NCBI GenBank assembly: GCA_964371945.1
Contig: CAYJPA010000071.1
Location: forward strand, 1-32,266
From: CAYJPA01 sp964371945
Lineage (GTDB): Bacteria; Chloroflexota; Chloroflexia; Thermomicrobiales; UBA6265
Direction of reading: 5' to 3'
Length of the DNA: 32,266 nt
This document shows, in pieces, positions 22,266-29,395 of the stretch (its first letter is position 1; the number at the start of each line of letters is the position of its first letter). Below the pieces are notes generated by a model, which saw nothing but the letters and a program-made list of their open reading frames with translations, searched no databases and was not told where the DNA came from. Made by a program: the position numbers and the translations under genes.

Positions 22266-23774
22266 CTAATAAGCTCCACGACCTGTCAGAACGGCGGGAA
22301 TTGTGCGGATCACGATCTTCATATCAAGCCACGGAGTCCAGTTCTCGGCGTAGTAAAGGTCGAGCCGCACCATTTCATCAAAACTGAGGTTGCTGCGACC
22401 GTTGATCTGCCACAGACCGGTCAGCCCAGGCGTCAGCAGCAGCCGTTGGCGATGCCAGTCCTCGTACGTCGCCACCTCCTCCGGCATTGGAGGTCGAGGA
22501 CCAACAAAGCTCATTTGGCCGCGCAAGATGTGCGCGAACTGCGGCAATTCATCAAGGCTGAGACGGCGGAGAACCTTGCCGATCCGGGTCAAGCGAGGAT
22601 CATTCTGGAGCTTGAAGAGCCGGGGATCGAGGTGGCCATACTCGGCCATCAAACTGGCACGTTGTTCATCGGCATTCTGCACCATGCAGCGAAACTTGGT
22701 AAAGGTAAATATTTCCCCGCCGCGGCCAACTCGTTGCTGACGGTAAAGGGCCGGCCCCACCGACTCGGCACGAATCAACAGCGCGATGATTGCCATGGGG
22801 ATCGCCATCACGACCAAAACGGTCATCGCGATCGCAATATCGACTCCGCGCTTCATGACAAAGTTCATACCGTCGATCGATGCGTCCTTAAGGCTAACGA
22901 GCGGGACACCCGCGACCTCGCCTACATCGACCCGGTCGAGCGAGAGCTGCAGCAAATCCGGCACGACTTTGAACTCGACATTCTGTTTCCGGCAGTGCTC
23001 GATAATCGAAAGAATCCGGCCCTGTTCGGTCGCCGGCAGGGCGATGATGACCTCGTCGACTTCGTACTCCTCGACGACTCGCTCCAAATCCTGCGTTGTG
23101 CCGAGCCGGTCCGCCCGTTCGAGTCCGGTTTCGGTAGCGACGGACAGTCCATCGCCCGCGCGGACGTCATCAACAAAGCCAACGACCCGGTAACCGAACG
23201 ATGGAATCGAGATCAGCGCCTGCATGATCCGCCGCCCCGGATCGCCGGCGCCGACGACCAATACCCGATCCACGTAGATCCCACGTGACCACAGATGGTG
23301 CCGCACGGATCGCGTGATGAATCGCCTGAGGATCAGCAATCCAATCGCGATCGCCCATGCATACACAAAGACGAGCCGCGATGGCACAAAGCGCGAGAGA
23401 AAGGCGGTCAGGATGATCGCGGCCATTGCGGTGGTGACGCCGCCAATGACCATCGTCGTTTCATCCAGCAGCCCGGTCGACCTCGGCAGCCGGTAGACGC
23501 CACGGATAAGGAAGGTCAGCAGCGCGATCACCGCGAAGAAGAATGCACGGCTCTGAAACGTAGAAAAGGGCTCAAAGTCAGAAACACGAACGGGACCGCC
23601 CCATTGCCACTCGTATCGAACCTGATAAGCCAGCCAAAAAGCGGCGTAGAGGATCGCGCCATCGGCAACGAATTGGCTGGACCTGATTGCGATCTGAAAC
23701 CAGGTCGATCTCAGAAAACCGGCACGCGCTCTCGTTGGACGGCCGGCTCCGACCAGGACTTGGCTATGCTGCAC
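22266..23774 (-). CDS. Polyprenyl-phosphate sugar-1-phosphate transferase (exopolysaccharide initiation)
   Basis: This 502-residue WbaP/WcaJ-type enzyme transfers a sugar-1-phosphate to undecaprenyl phosphate and so starts a surface polysaccharide. It has four N-terminal membrane helices (about 35-150) and a CoA-binding-like Rossmann region (V-L-V-V-G-A-G-D-P-G-R-R at 171-182). A fifth membrane/re-entrant helix (about 309-334) leads to the catalytic domain with K-F-R-C-M (360-364), S-L-D-E-L-P-Q (406-412) and F-V-G-P-R-P (423-428), followed by L-T-P-G-L-T-G-L-W-Q-I-N-G-R. The start is GTG 23774 with GGAAGG five bases upstream. It is the first of a two-gene unit with the Wzz-like gene; the other polysaccharide genes are not in the window. 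Sugar specificity is unknown. Confidence 0.92.
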   Translation of the reverse strand: MQHSQVLVGAGRPTRARAGFLRSTWFQIAIRSSQFVADGAILYAAFWLAYQVRYEWQWGGPVRVSDFEPFSTFQSRAFFFAVIALLTFLIRGVYRLPRSTGLLDETTMVIGGVTTAMAAIILTAFLSRFVPSRLVFVYAWAIAIGLLILRRFITRSVRHHLWSRGIYVDRVLVVGAGDPGRRIMQALISIPSFGYRVVGFVDDVRAGDGLSVATETGLERADRLGTTQDLERVVEEYEVDEVIIALPATEQGRILSIIEHCRKQNVEFKVVPDLLQLSLDRVDVGEVAGVPLVSLKDASIDGMNFVMKRGVDIAIAMTVLVVMAIPMAIIALLIRAESVGPALYRQQRVGRGGEIFTFTKFRCMVQNADEQRASLMAEYGHLDPRLFKLQNDPRLTRIGKVLRRLSLDELPQFAHILRGQMSFVGPRPPMPEEVATYEDWHRQRLLLTPGLTGLWQINGRSNLSFDEMVRLDLYYAENWTPWLDMKIVIRTIPAVLTGRGAY

Positions 23775-23855
23775 GGTGGCCTTCCATGAAACCGCTCCGC
23801 GCTCTTCTCAGACCGACGGCTCGGGCTGCGACCGCGGTTCGCGTTCCCCCGGCGA

Positions 23856-23864
23856 ATCTTACCA
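23856..23864 (-). promoter_or_regulatory. Extended -10 promoter for the polysaccharide genes
   Basis: On the minus strand the sequence reads TGG-TAAGAT, a TGN-extended -10 element (-10 hexamer 23861..23856). Transcription would begin near 23849, with a leader of about 75 bases before the GTG at 23774. No -35 match is seen, which extended -10 promoters do not need. It is the mirror image of the plus-strand copy at 23894-23902. Confidence 0.42.
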
Positions 23865-23893
23865 CCGGCACTCGGAATGAAGCGGCTTCGCGA

Positions 23894-23902
23894 TGGTAAG
23901 AT
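23894..23902 (+). promoter_or_regulatory. Extended -10 promoter giving a leaderless HIT-gene transcript
   Basis: TGG-TAAGAT ends six bases before the ATG at 23909, so transcription would start at or beside the start codon. No ribosome binding site precedes that ATG, which agrees with a leaderless message. Same nine bases as the minus-strand copy at 23856-23864, 29 bases apart in inverted orientation. Confidence 0.48.
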
Positions 23903-23908
23903 CGACTG

Positions 23909-24817
23909 ATGACACAAGACGACGACATCCCACCGTTCGATGGGTTATCAAGGCGACTCTGGACGCCGTGGCGGATGTCATACGTCGGCGGCGGCGCGAA
24001 GGAAACCGGTTGCATCTTCTGCAACCGAATCGCGGCCGACGACGATGTCGAATCGTTGATTCTCCACCGGTCGTCAAAATCGGCCGTGATCGTCAATCTC
24101 TATCCCTATAACACCGGCCATCTGATGATCGTGCCAAATCAGCACGTCGCCAGCCCGGAGGAGATCGATCCGCACGAGCTATCTGACATGGCGACCATCC
24201 TGCCGCCTGTACTGCGAGCGTTGCGACAGGTGCTCGACTGTCACGGCTTCAATGTGGGCATGAACATCGGTTCGGTGGCTGGAGCGGGAGTCGCGGAGCA
24301 TCTGCACGAGCATGTCGTGCCGCGCTGGAATGGCGATGCGAACTTCATGCCGATCATCGGAGCGGCGATGATCATTCCCGAGCTGATTCCGGTCAGCTAC
24401 GCCAAAATACGCGCGGAGCTTCAGCGCGAACTTGGCATCAACAGCGTAGACTCAATCGATGTCGTGGTATTCGACCCGCATGCATCACAAGTGCTGCTCG
24501 AAGGTGATGGGGCTCTTCCGTCGGTTCCAATTCTGAGCAATCGCTCGATATGGCGACAGGTCATCGATTATGTCGCAACGCGCGGGATCAAGACAGAAAT
24601 CGCCGGGTGGGCCGGAACAAACCGCGCGGAGGACGGCGCCGAATCCGTCCTTGTCCTATTTGCTGACAACTCAACAGCCGAAACCGGCAATTGGATCGAC
24701 CTAAGTACCATCGGGGACACCGGCGAAGCGGTACAAAGGATTGTGACGCGTGGGCTGGCACAACTCTCGCCGATCGTCGCCCCTGGTCGAAATAGAGCGA
24801 CGACGCCCCGGACCTAG
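23909..24817 (+). CDS. HIT family protein with an extra C-terminal domain
   Basis: Residues 1-165 form a branch of the histidine-triad superfamily close to Ap4A phosphorylase-like HIT proteins. R-R-L-W-T-P-W-R-M-S-Y-V is at 15-26, a zinc pair at C35-x-x-C38, P-Y-N-T-G-H-L-M-I-V-P near 66-76, and the triad H131-L-H133-E-H135-V-V, whose middle histidine is the nucleophile acting on nucleotide phosphates. Residues about 175-302 are an unrecognised alpha/beta domain (S-I-D-V-V-V-F-D-P near 182-190, later S-V-L-V-L-F-A-D), roughly as large as the HIT domain itself. Most family members stop near 165. ATG 23909 has no ribosome binding site and sits six bases after a -10 box. The gene is divergent from the polysaccharide genes. 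Confidence 0.88.
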   Translation: MTQDDDIPPFDGLSRRLWTPWRMSYVGGGAKETGCIFCNRIAADDDVESLILHRSSKSAVIVNLYPYNTGHLMIVPNQHVASPEEIDPHELSDMATILPPVLRALRQVLDCHGFNVGMNIGSVAGAGVAEHLHEHVVPRWNGDANFMPIIGAAMIIPELIPVSYAKIRAELQRELGINSVDSIDVVVFDPHASQVLLEGDGALPSVPILSNRSIWRQVIDYVATRGIKTEIAGWAGTNRAEDGAESVLVLFADNSTAETGNWIDLSTIGDTGEAVQRIVTRGLAQLSPIVAPGRNRATTPRT

Positions 24818-24947
24818 CCCACTCGTACCCATTGATCTCACCCGCCCGTCTCCCAAAATCCGACCCAATGGCGATGGTGGAACCACACCGCACTGGCGAA
24901 ACTGGTACTTGAGTGCAATACACCGTGGACGATGAGAGGATCGCATT

Positions 24948-26147
24948 GTGGAGCGGAACGAAAAGAGAGACTCCGCCGACTCGACCACGGAATTCGATCT
25001 CCAGGGCCGGCTCGGAAACTTTCTGATCTCCGACATTATTCAAATGATCGGCCTTTCGGGCAAAACCGGAACGCTCACGCTGATCGAGGGCTGGAACACC
25101 CGTACGATCTCGTTCGAACAAGGTCGCATTTGTTACGTCACCGCCGGCAACAAGTTGCCCGGACTGTTCGAAATGCTCGTGCGAATCGGCCGCCTCAACC
25201 GGCAGCAAGTCGAAGCGTTCAAGGCCCGTCGAAAGGGCCATCGCGACGAGGAGATGATCCAGGAGCTGGTCGATCGAGGGCTGTTGTCTCGCGAAGATGT
25301 AAACCGCTGCAACGAACTGCTACTTGAATCAGCGATTTACACGCTCTTCCTATGGCCGCAATGTGCCTTCACGTTCAAAGCCGGCGAGGTGATTCGCGAG
25401 GGCGGCGTCGCGGTTACGGTCGACGGCAACCATCTCATCATCGAAGGCACGCGCCGGGTCGACGAATGGATTCAAATCAGCCCGCTCGTCCCTTCCGTCT
25501 TCACGATCTTCCGGCAGCGGCCGCATCTGATCGAGCGGCAGGTACCGGAACACCTGCGCCGCGTCTTCGGTAACGTCGATGGGCGGCGCGATGTGAGCTC
25601 GATCGCGCGCTCGAGCGGTGTTTCCCAGTTCGATGCCGCTAAAGCGCTCTTTGAACTGGCCGAGGGCCGGTTCGTCGAGTCAATTCCGCCGAACAAGCCG
25701 AAGGTGTGCGAGCTTTTCAACCTCGCGACGGAATCGATCTACGTCAAGCTGGTGCTTTATGAGCACAGCCGCGACGCGATGCAGTTCGAGCAAGAGCTCA
25801 ACCGGTTTGCGATGGAGAACGGGCTCAAAGTCCGTATGTCGTCCGGCAAAATCATTCGCTCCGATCTCGATTCCCAGATGACCGCGACCGAATTGATCGA
25901 CCACTACAAACTCTTTATCGGCATCCAGAACAACAAGCTCTCAAAGGTTGTCGGCCCGCGCGTTTTCCAAGGACTCATGGAAGGGCTCTATCTGAACGCC
26001 GATCCCGACATCAAAGCGATGATGCGAATGTATGAGTTCTTCGATTTCGAAGGGCTCTCGTTGCTCGAAATGTTCGACGACAAAAAGGTGCAGCCGCGCG
26101 ATCACACGTCGGACTTGATCGCGCCATCCCGCCATCGCACTGGGTGA
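24948..26147 (+). CDS. DUF4388 domain protein, larger form
   Basis: This 399-residue cytoplasmic protein has an acidic and basic leader (1-15), then a DUF4388 module: F-D-L-Q-G-R-L-G-N-F-L-I-S-D-I-I-Q-M-I-G-L, S-G-K-T-G-T-L-T-L and I-S-F-E-Q-G-R-I-C-Y-V-T-A-G. Helical parts follow (about 70-170), then a winged-helix-like stretch (about 195-240, H-L-R-R-V-F-G-N-V-D-G-R-R-D-V-S-S-I-A) and an unknown C-terminal domain of about 150 residues. It has the same general plan as the protein at 20835 but is longer. The start is GTG 24948, with GAGAGG upstream. The 130-base gap before it shows no strong signal. Function is unknown; DUF4388 proteins are often tied to two-component or GTPase-linked surface behaviours. 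Confidence 0.78.
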   Translation: MERNEKRDSADSTTEFDLQGRLGNFLISDIIQMIGLSGKTGTLTLIEGWNTRTISFEQGRICYVTAGNKLPGLFEMLVRIGRLNRQQVEAFKARRKGHRDEEMIQELVDRGLLSREDVNRCNELLLESAIYTLFLWPQCAFTFKAGEVIREGGVAVTVDGNHLIIEGTRRVDEWIQISPLVPSVFTIFRQRPHLIERQVPEHLRRVFGNVDGRRDVSSIARSSGVSQFDAAKALFELAEGRFVESIPPNKPKVCELFNLATESIYVKLVLYEHSRDAMQFEQELNRFAMENGLKVRMSSGKIIRSDLDSQMTATELIDHYKLFIGIQNNKLSKVVGPRVFQGLMEGLYLNADPDIKAMMRMYEFFDFEGLSLLEMFDDKKVQPRDHTSDLIAPSRHRTG

Positions 26148-26183
26148 CCGGCATCTCAATTCGGTGCATCAGGGCGCGACGAC

Positions 26184-26189
26184 TATAAT
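26184..26189 (+). promoter_or_regulatory. Consensus -10 box placed for a leaderless start
   Basis: A perfect TATAAT lies six bases before the ATG at 26196. The -35 region is poor (TTCGGT at an 18-base spacing). The geometry, -10 box, six bases, then ATG, is the same as at the HIT gene (23897-23909). Confidence 0.5.
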
Positions 26190-26195
26190 GCGCCC

Positions 26196-26276
26196 ATGGA
26201 TGATCTTGCCCCGCCGTGCCGGTTTAGCGCGATTCACCTGTCCGAAATCGAGCGTCGCCAAGGTAGTTTCTGGTGA
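26196..26276 (+). CDS. 26-codon leader ORF translationally coupled to the transporter
   Basis: The frame begins with ATG 26196, six bases after TATAAT, and ends at TGA 26274-26276, which overlaps the GTG start of the transporter (26273-26275) as GTGA. The peptide begins M-D-D-L-A-P-P-C-R-F and ends R-R-Q-G-S-F-W; it has no run of one amino acid that would suggest classic attenuation. There is no ribosome site before the ATG, so translation would have to start leaderless. The position suggests a coupling leader that brings ribosomes to the transporter start. It may also be a chance frame. Confidence 0.45.
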   Translation: MDDLAPPCRFSAIHLSEIERRQGSFW

Positions 26277-27607
26277 CGTCGTTTGCTTCGGCGGGACGCC
26301 GACCGCCCAAAAACTCCCTCTCGGCGTTTATTGCGGGCGTGCTGCTAACGGTCGGCGAAACACTGTTTCATCCGACAATCGTGCTCGTTTTCTTCGCTTC
26401 CCAGCTCACGGATTCGTTGCGAACCCTTGGCTTTGTCGCGAGTGTCGCGCTCCTCGGTTGGTACCTGCCGCAGCTCGTCGCGCCCTGGTTCGCCGGAGTC
26501 TCCAGCAGGCAACTGCCGTGGGCACTCGGCTCTTCGATCATTCGTTCCGCGGCCGCGATTTTTCTCGCCTATTCCGCGTATCGAACCGATGTCACCGAAG
26601 ACCAGCGGCTGAGAGCGTTCTTTATCTGCTACATCGCGTATAGCCTCGCTTCCGGCTTTGCGCAATTGCCCGTCAACGAACTGATCGCGCGCGGGGTTTC
26701 CGGTGATCTGCGCTCACGGATGATTCGCCAGCGCAACCTCTGGGGCGGCGTGATCGCGGTCGGAGCCGCGTTCGTGGCCCGCGAGGTCTTCGAACCGGGC
26801 GGCCCCGGCTTCCCGAGGAATGTCTCGCTGATCTTCATCGCCGCGGCCACCTCGATCTCAGCGGCGACTTTTTTCATCGGCAGGATTCGCGAACCGCGGC
26901 TCTTTCAGCCGAAAAGCGCTGCCGGCAGGAGACCGCGTGCTCGCGACTTTGCCGGCGTGCTGGCCGACGGCGCGTTTCGGCGGTTTGCCTTCTTTGGGCT
27001 GATCGGCGGCGCAACGACGCTCGCCGACCCGTTCTACGTAATCTACGCCCGCCGGGAATTTGCTCTTCCGTCGATTTGGATCGGCACGTTCTTGATGCTC
27101 TTCGCCGCGGGATCAATCCTCTCAGCGCCGCTGTGGGCGGGGATCGTCCGATTCGGCGGCGCCAGGGCCGCGATTCAAACGGCGACGGCCGTGAAGGTCA
27201 TTGCCCCGCTGATTGTGCTATCGCTGCCATACGCGATCGATAGCGATCTGTACCGAGATCACGTTACCGATGAGCGTGTTGTTTTCTACATTCTGGCGGC
27301 ACCGTTCGCCGTCCTCGGCGTTGCCACGAGAGGTTTTGTCGCGGGCAATTTCAGTTACCTGATGGACATCGCCGTTCCCGAACGGCGGTCGGCGTACCAG
27401 ATGCTGGCGTTGACGCCCCTGATTGCCGCCGCCGCCGCGCCACTGGCCGGCGCGGAGATCGCCGACCAGTGGGGCTTCGATCGCTTGTTTCTCGTCGCGG
27501 TTCTTGCCGGATTCGTGGCCGTAATCGGAGCCGGCATCCTCGCCGGCACGAGCAAACGAGTGCGCGTTAGCTCTGCCGCGTATCGCCTACGAGGAGCACG
27601 GTCCTAG
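26273..27607 (+). CDS. MFS-like membrane transporter
   Basis: This 444-residue protein has about twelve hydrophobic segments, from A-F-I-A-G-V-L-L-T-V-G-E-T-L near 18 to the last pair near 385-430. A basic cytoplasmic loop (K-S-A-A-G-R-R-P-R-A-R-D) in the middle splits it into two halves, the major facilitator plan. The first half has H-P-T-I-V-L-V-F-F and an R-S-R-M-I-R-Q-R cytoplasmic loop. No substrate-specific motif was recognised. GTG 26273 has AAGGTAG upstream and overlaps the leader ORF stop. The gene ends convergently with the oxidoreductase gene, the two TAG stops sharing CTAG. Confidence 0.78.
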   Translation: MTSFASAGRRPPKNSLSAFIAGVLLTVGETLFHPTIVLVFFASQLTDSLRTLGFVASVALLGWYLPQLVAPWFAGVSSRQLPWALGSSIIRSAAAIFLAYSAYRTDVTEDQRLRAFFICYIAYSLASGFAQLPVNELIARGVSGDLRSRMIRQRNLWGGVIAVGAAFVAREVFEPGGPGFPRNVSLIFIAAATSISAATFFIGRIREPRLFQPKSAAGRRPRARDFAGVLADGAFRRFAFFGLIGGATTLADPFYVIYARREFALPSIWIGTFLMLFAAGSILSAPLWAGIVRFGGARAAIQTATAVKVIAPLIVLSLPYAIDSDLYRDHVTDERVVFYILAAPFAVLGVATRGFVAGNFSYLMDIAVPERRSAYQMLALTPLIAAAAAPLAGAEIADQWGFDRLFLVAVLAGFVAVIGAGILAGTSKRVRVSSAAYRLRGARS

Positions 27608-28521
27608 TTCAACTGACGGAGCACCTTCGACGCAAGCAATTCGACACCGTCGAGATCGTCGAGCGCCAGCCACTGCGCCATCACACGCTCGACTCCCGCA
27701 TCGTTCAAGGCTCCAAGCGCCTCGACGATCCGCTCTGGTCCACCGACGATAACGCCTCGCGCTCGCAGCTCCGCTGCGTCGCCTTCAACTTTCGCGGCGG
27801 CATCGGCATCGTCCTTGCCGATCACCACGCGGGTCATGAGCGTCCGCTTGACCGAGCTCGCCGGCCGTCCTGCATCTGCGAGCAATCCGTCCAGTTGCGT
27901 GCTCAACTCCTTGAACCGCTCTCCGGTCACGCAGACCGCGTTCCATTCGTCCGCGTACTTCGCCACGAGAGGCAGCGTCAGTTTGGGTCCATTCCCACCG
28001 ATCACGATCGGCGGCCCGCCCGGGCGCCGCGGTCGCGGAAGCAAGAGCGCGTCTTCCAGATGGTAATAGACACCGTTGAACCAGGTCGGAACGTCGGAGC
28101 GCAGGAGCCGCGTGATGACCTGCAATCCCTCGTCGAACCGCGCGAACCGTGGCTTGACGTCGAGCAAGTCGAAGCCGTACCGCTTGTGCTCGCGGACTTG
28201 CCAGCCCGCGCCAAGTCCGAGCCGAAAACGGCCGCCCGAGAGATCATCGATCGCGGCCGCGGTCCATGCCGTGACAACCGGATTCCGAAACGAAACAGGC
28301 GAGACCATCGGACCAAATTCGATCCGCTTCGTGGTCGCGGCAAGATACGTCATTGCCGTCCAAAGCTCGAGCGAATCGAGCACCGGGCCCTCGGCGTTCG
28401 TGAAGTGATCTGAACTGTAGAGACCGGCGTAACCGAGGTCTTCGGCCGCTGCTGCGAGGCGCTTGAAGCGCGCCCAATTGAGGTCGTCCTGGCCTTCAAG
28501 CATCAACGCGACGTCAAGCAC
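27604..28521 (-). CDS. LLM class F420-dependent oxidoreductase
   Basis: This 305-residue luciferase-like (beta/alpha)8 enzyme most likely uses coenzyme F420, a deazaflavin common in Actinobacteria and Chloroflexota. Family marks are L-G-Y-A-G-L-Y-S-S-D-H-F (29-40), I-E-F-G-P-M-V-S-P-V-S-F-R-N-P (67-81), L-S-G-G-R-F-R-L-G-L-G-A-G-W (94-107), R-F-D-E-G-L-Q-V-I (128-136) and P-P-I-V-I-G-G-N-G-P-K (170-180). Substrate is not known; FMN-dependent relatives exist and cannot be excluded. The start is GTG 28521 with AAGGGGG four bases upstream. It lies 88 bases downstream of the TetR gene on the same strand and could share its transcript. Confidence 0.9.
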   Translation of the reverse strand: MLDVALMLEGQDDLNWARFKRLAAAAEDLGYAGLYSSDHFTNAEGPVLDSLELWTAMTYLAATTKRIEFGPMVSPVSFRNPVVTAWTAAAIDDLSGGRFRLGLGAGWQVREHKRYGFDLLDVKPRFARFDEGLQVITRLLRSDVPTWFNGVYYHLEDALLLPRPRRPGGPPIVIGGNGPKLTLPLVAKYADEWNAVCVTGERFKELSTQLDGLLADAGRPASSVKRTLMTRVVIGKDDADAAAKVEGDAAELRARGVIVGGPERIVEALGALNDAGVERVMAQWLALDDLDGVELLASKVLRQLN

Positions 28522-28609
28522 AATGCCCCCTTCAGACGCTAACCGGTGCGGACATGCCCGCGGGAGACCATCTTACGACTGATCGGGTACTTGAGGCAGC
28601 TTGAGATAA

Positions 28610-29245
28610 CTAGGGTGGGCGAAGGCCCTCGTTCAACATTTCGAGGTTCTTCTCGAACATCTGATCGAGCATATCGGGCGTGCAGTCCTCGAGAACTTGA
28701 TTCACTTCAAGCATCACGAAGCCGTGGACCGCGGTCCACAGGAGGTGCGCCGCAACCTCGGGATCGCATTGGCGCATTTCGCCATTCATGATCGAATCGA
28801 CGACCGCCTTGCCCGGCATCTCCTTCAGACCCATGCAGGTGATCTTCTGCGTTTCGCCGGGACGATAGGTGGAGTCGATTCGTCCGAAGAGGAGCATAAA
28901 GAGATCTGGATGGTTGGACGCGAATCGCCGATAGGCATGCGCAATCGCCTGCAGCTTCCCCGGCCCAGATGATTCCGAGGCGACCGCGATCTCGAAATCG
29001 CGCTGCATCATGCGCACGGCCTCAAGAAAGAGCGCGTCGAGCACTGCATCCTTGCTCGGGAAGTAATCGTAAAGCGTCGGGGCGGTAACGCCGACCGCGC
29101 GGCCAAGCGCGCGCATCGAGAGCTCCTTGAAGCCGTGCTCCTGCACGATCTGGCGAGCGGCTGCGAGGATGTCGTCGAACATCATGACCCGAAGGCGTTC
29201 GCGACGAGAGGGCGGCGCAACCGTTGGTGGCTTGTCGACAATCAT
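28610..29245 (-). CDS. TetR family transcriptional regulator
   Basis: This 211-residue repressor-type regulator has a helix-turn-helix of the TetR type at about 26-70: I-L-A-A-A-R-Q-I-V-Q-E-H-G-F-K-E-L-S-M, then A-V-G-V-T-A-P-T-L-Y-D-Y-F-P-S-K-D. The C-terminal 120 residues resemble TetR_C ligand/dimer domains (H-P-D-L-F-M-L-L-F-G, H-L-L-W-T-A-V-H-G-F). A basic, proline-rich N-terminus precedes the DNA-binding part. The ATG at 29245 has CGGAG upstream. It is divergent from the cyclase-kinase-queG run, and the region between carries inverted repeats that may be its operators. Ligand unknown. Confidence 0.92.
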   Translation of the reverse strand: MIVDKPPTVAPPSRRERLRVMMFDDILAAARQIVQEHGFKELSMRALGRAVGVTAPTLYDYFPSKDAVLDALFLEAVRMMQRDFEIAVASESSGPGKLQAIAHAYRRFASNHPDLFMLLFGRIDSTYRPGETQKITCMGLKEMPGKAVVDSIMNGEMRQCDPEVAAHLLWTAVHGFVMLEVNQVLEDCTPDMLDQMFEKNLEMLNEGLRPP

Positions 29246-29262
29246 CCGATACTCCGAACAGT

Positions 29263-29278
29263 GTTACCAATTCCAAAC
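29263..29278. promoter_or_regulatory. Palindrome at the tetR transcription start
   Basis: GTT-N3-AATT-N3-AAC (18 bases with the flanking T/A pair) lies over the expected tetR start site (about 29278). TGTT...AACA dyads are common TetR-family sites, so it may serve autoregulation. The match is partly to AT-rich sequence, so chance is possible. Confidence 0.32.
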
Positions 29279-29284
29279 AACGTT

Positions 29285-29313
29285 ATTCTATGTGATTTTG
29301 TCATTTTATACAA
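29285..29313 (-). promoter_or_regulatory. Probable tetR promoter
   Basis: On the minus strand TTGTAT (29313..29308), a 17-base spacer and TAGAAT (29290..29285, 5 of 6) lie in the most AT-rich stretch of the window. Transcription would start near 29278, 33 bases before the tetR ATG. Confidence 0.45.
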
Positions 29314-29338
29314 TATGGCGCATCTCTCCGGTTACTAA

Positions 29339-29372
29339 TCGCACACGTCTGAGTGCGACAATCGACTCGCAC
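29339..29372. promoter_or_regulatory. Three-hexamer operator-like array before the cyclase gene
   Basis: TCGCAC (29339-29344), GTGCGA (29353-29358) and TCGCAC (29367-29372) alternate in orientation with exactly eight bases between each. They form two overlapping inverted repeats and one direct repeat with a 28-base period. The array ends 23 bases before the cyclase-family ATG, where a bound repressor would block transcription of the cyclase-kinase-queG run. The neighbouring TetR protein is the obvious candidate binder. Confidence 0.48.
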
Positions 29373-29395
29373 ATGTATCACGCTCGGAGTCTGTA

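Noticed and set aside
22446..23288. A 280-codon plus-strand open frame opposite the sugar-phosphate transferase
   Set aside because: The minus-strand gene has all catalytic motifs; the plus frame is Arg/His/Asp-rich and shows no domain.
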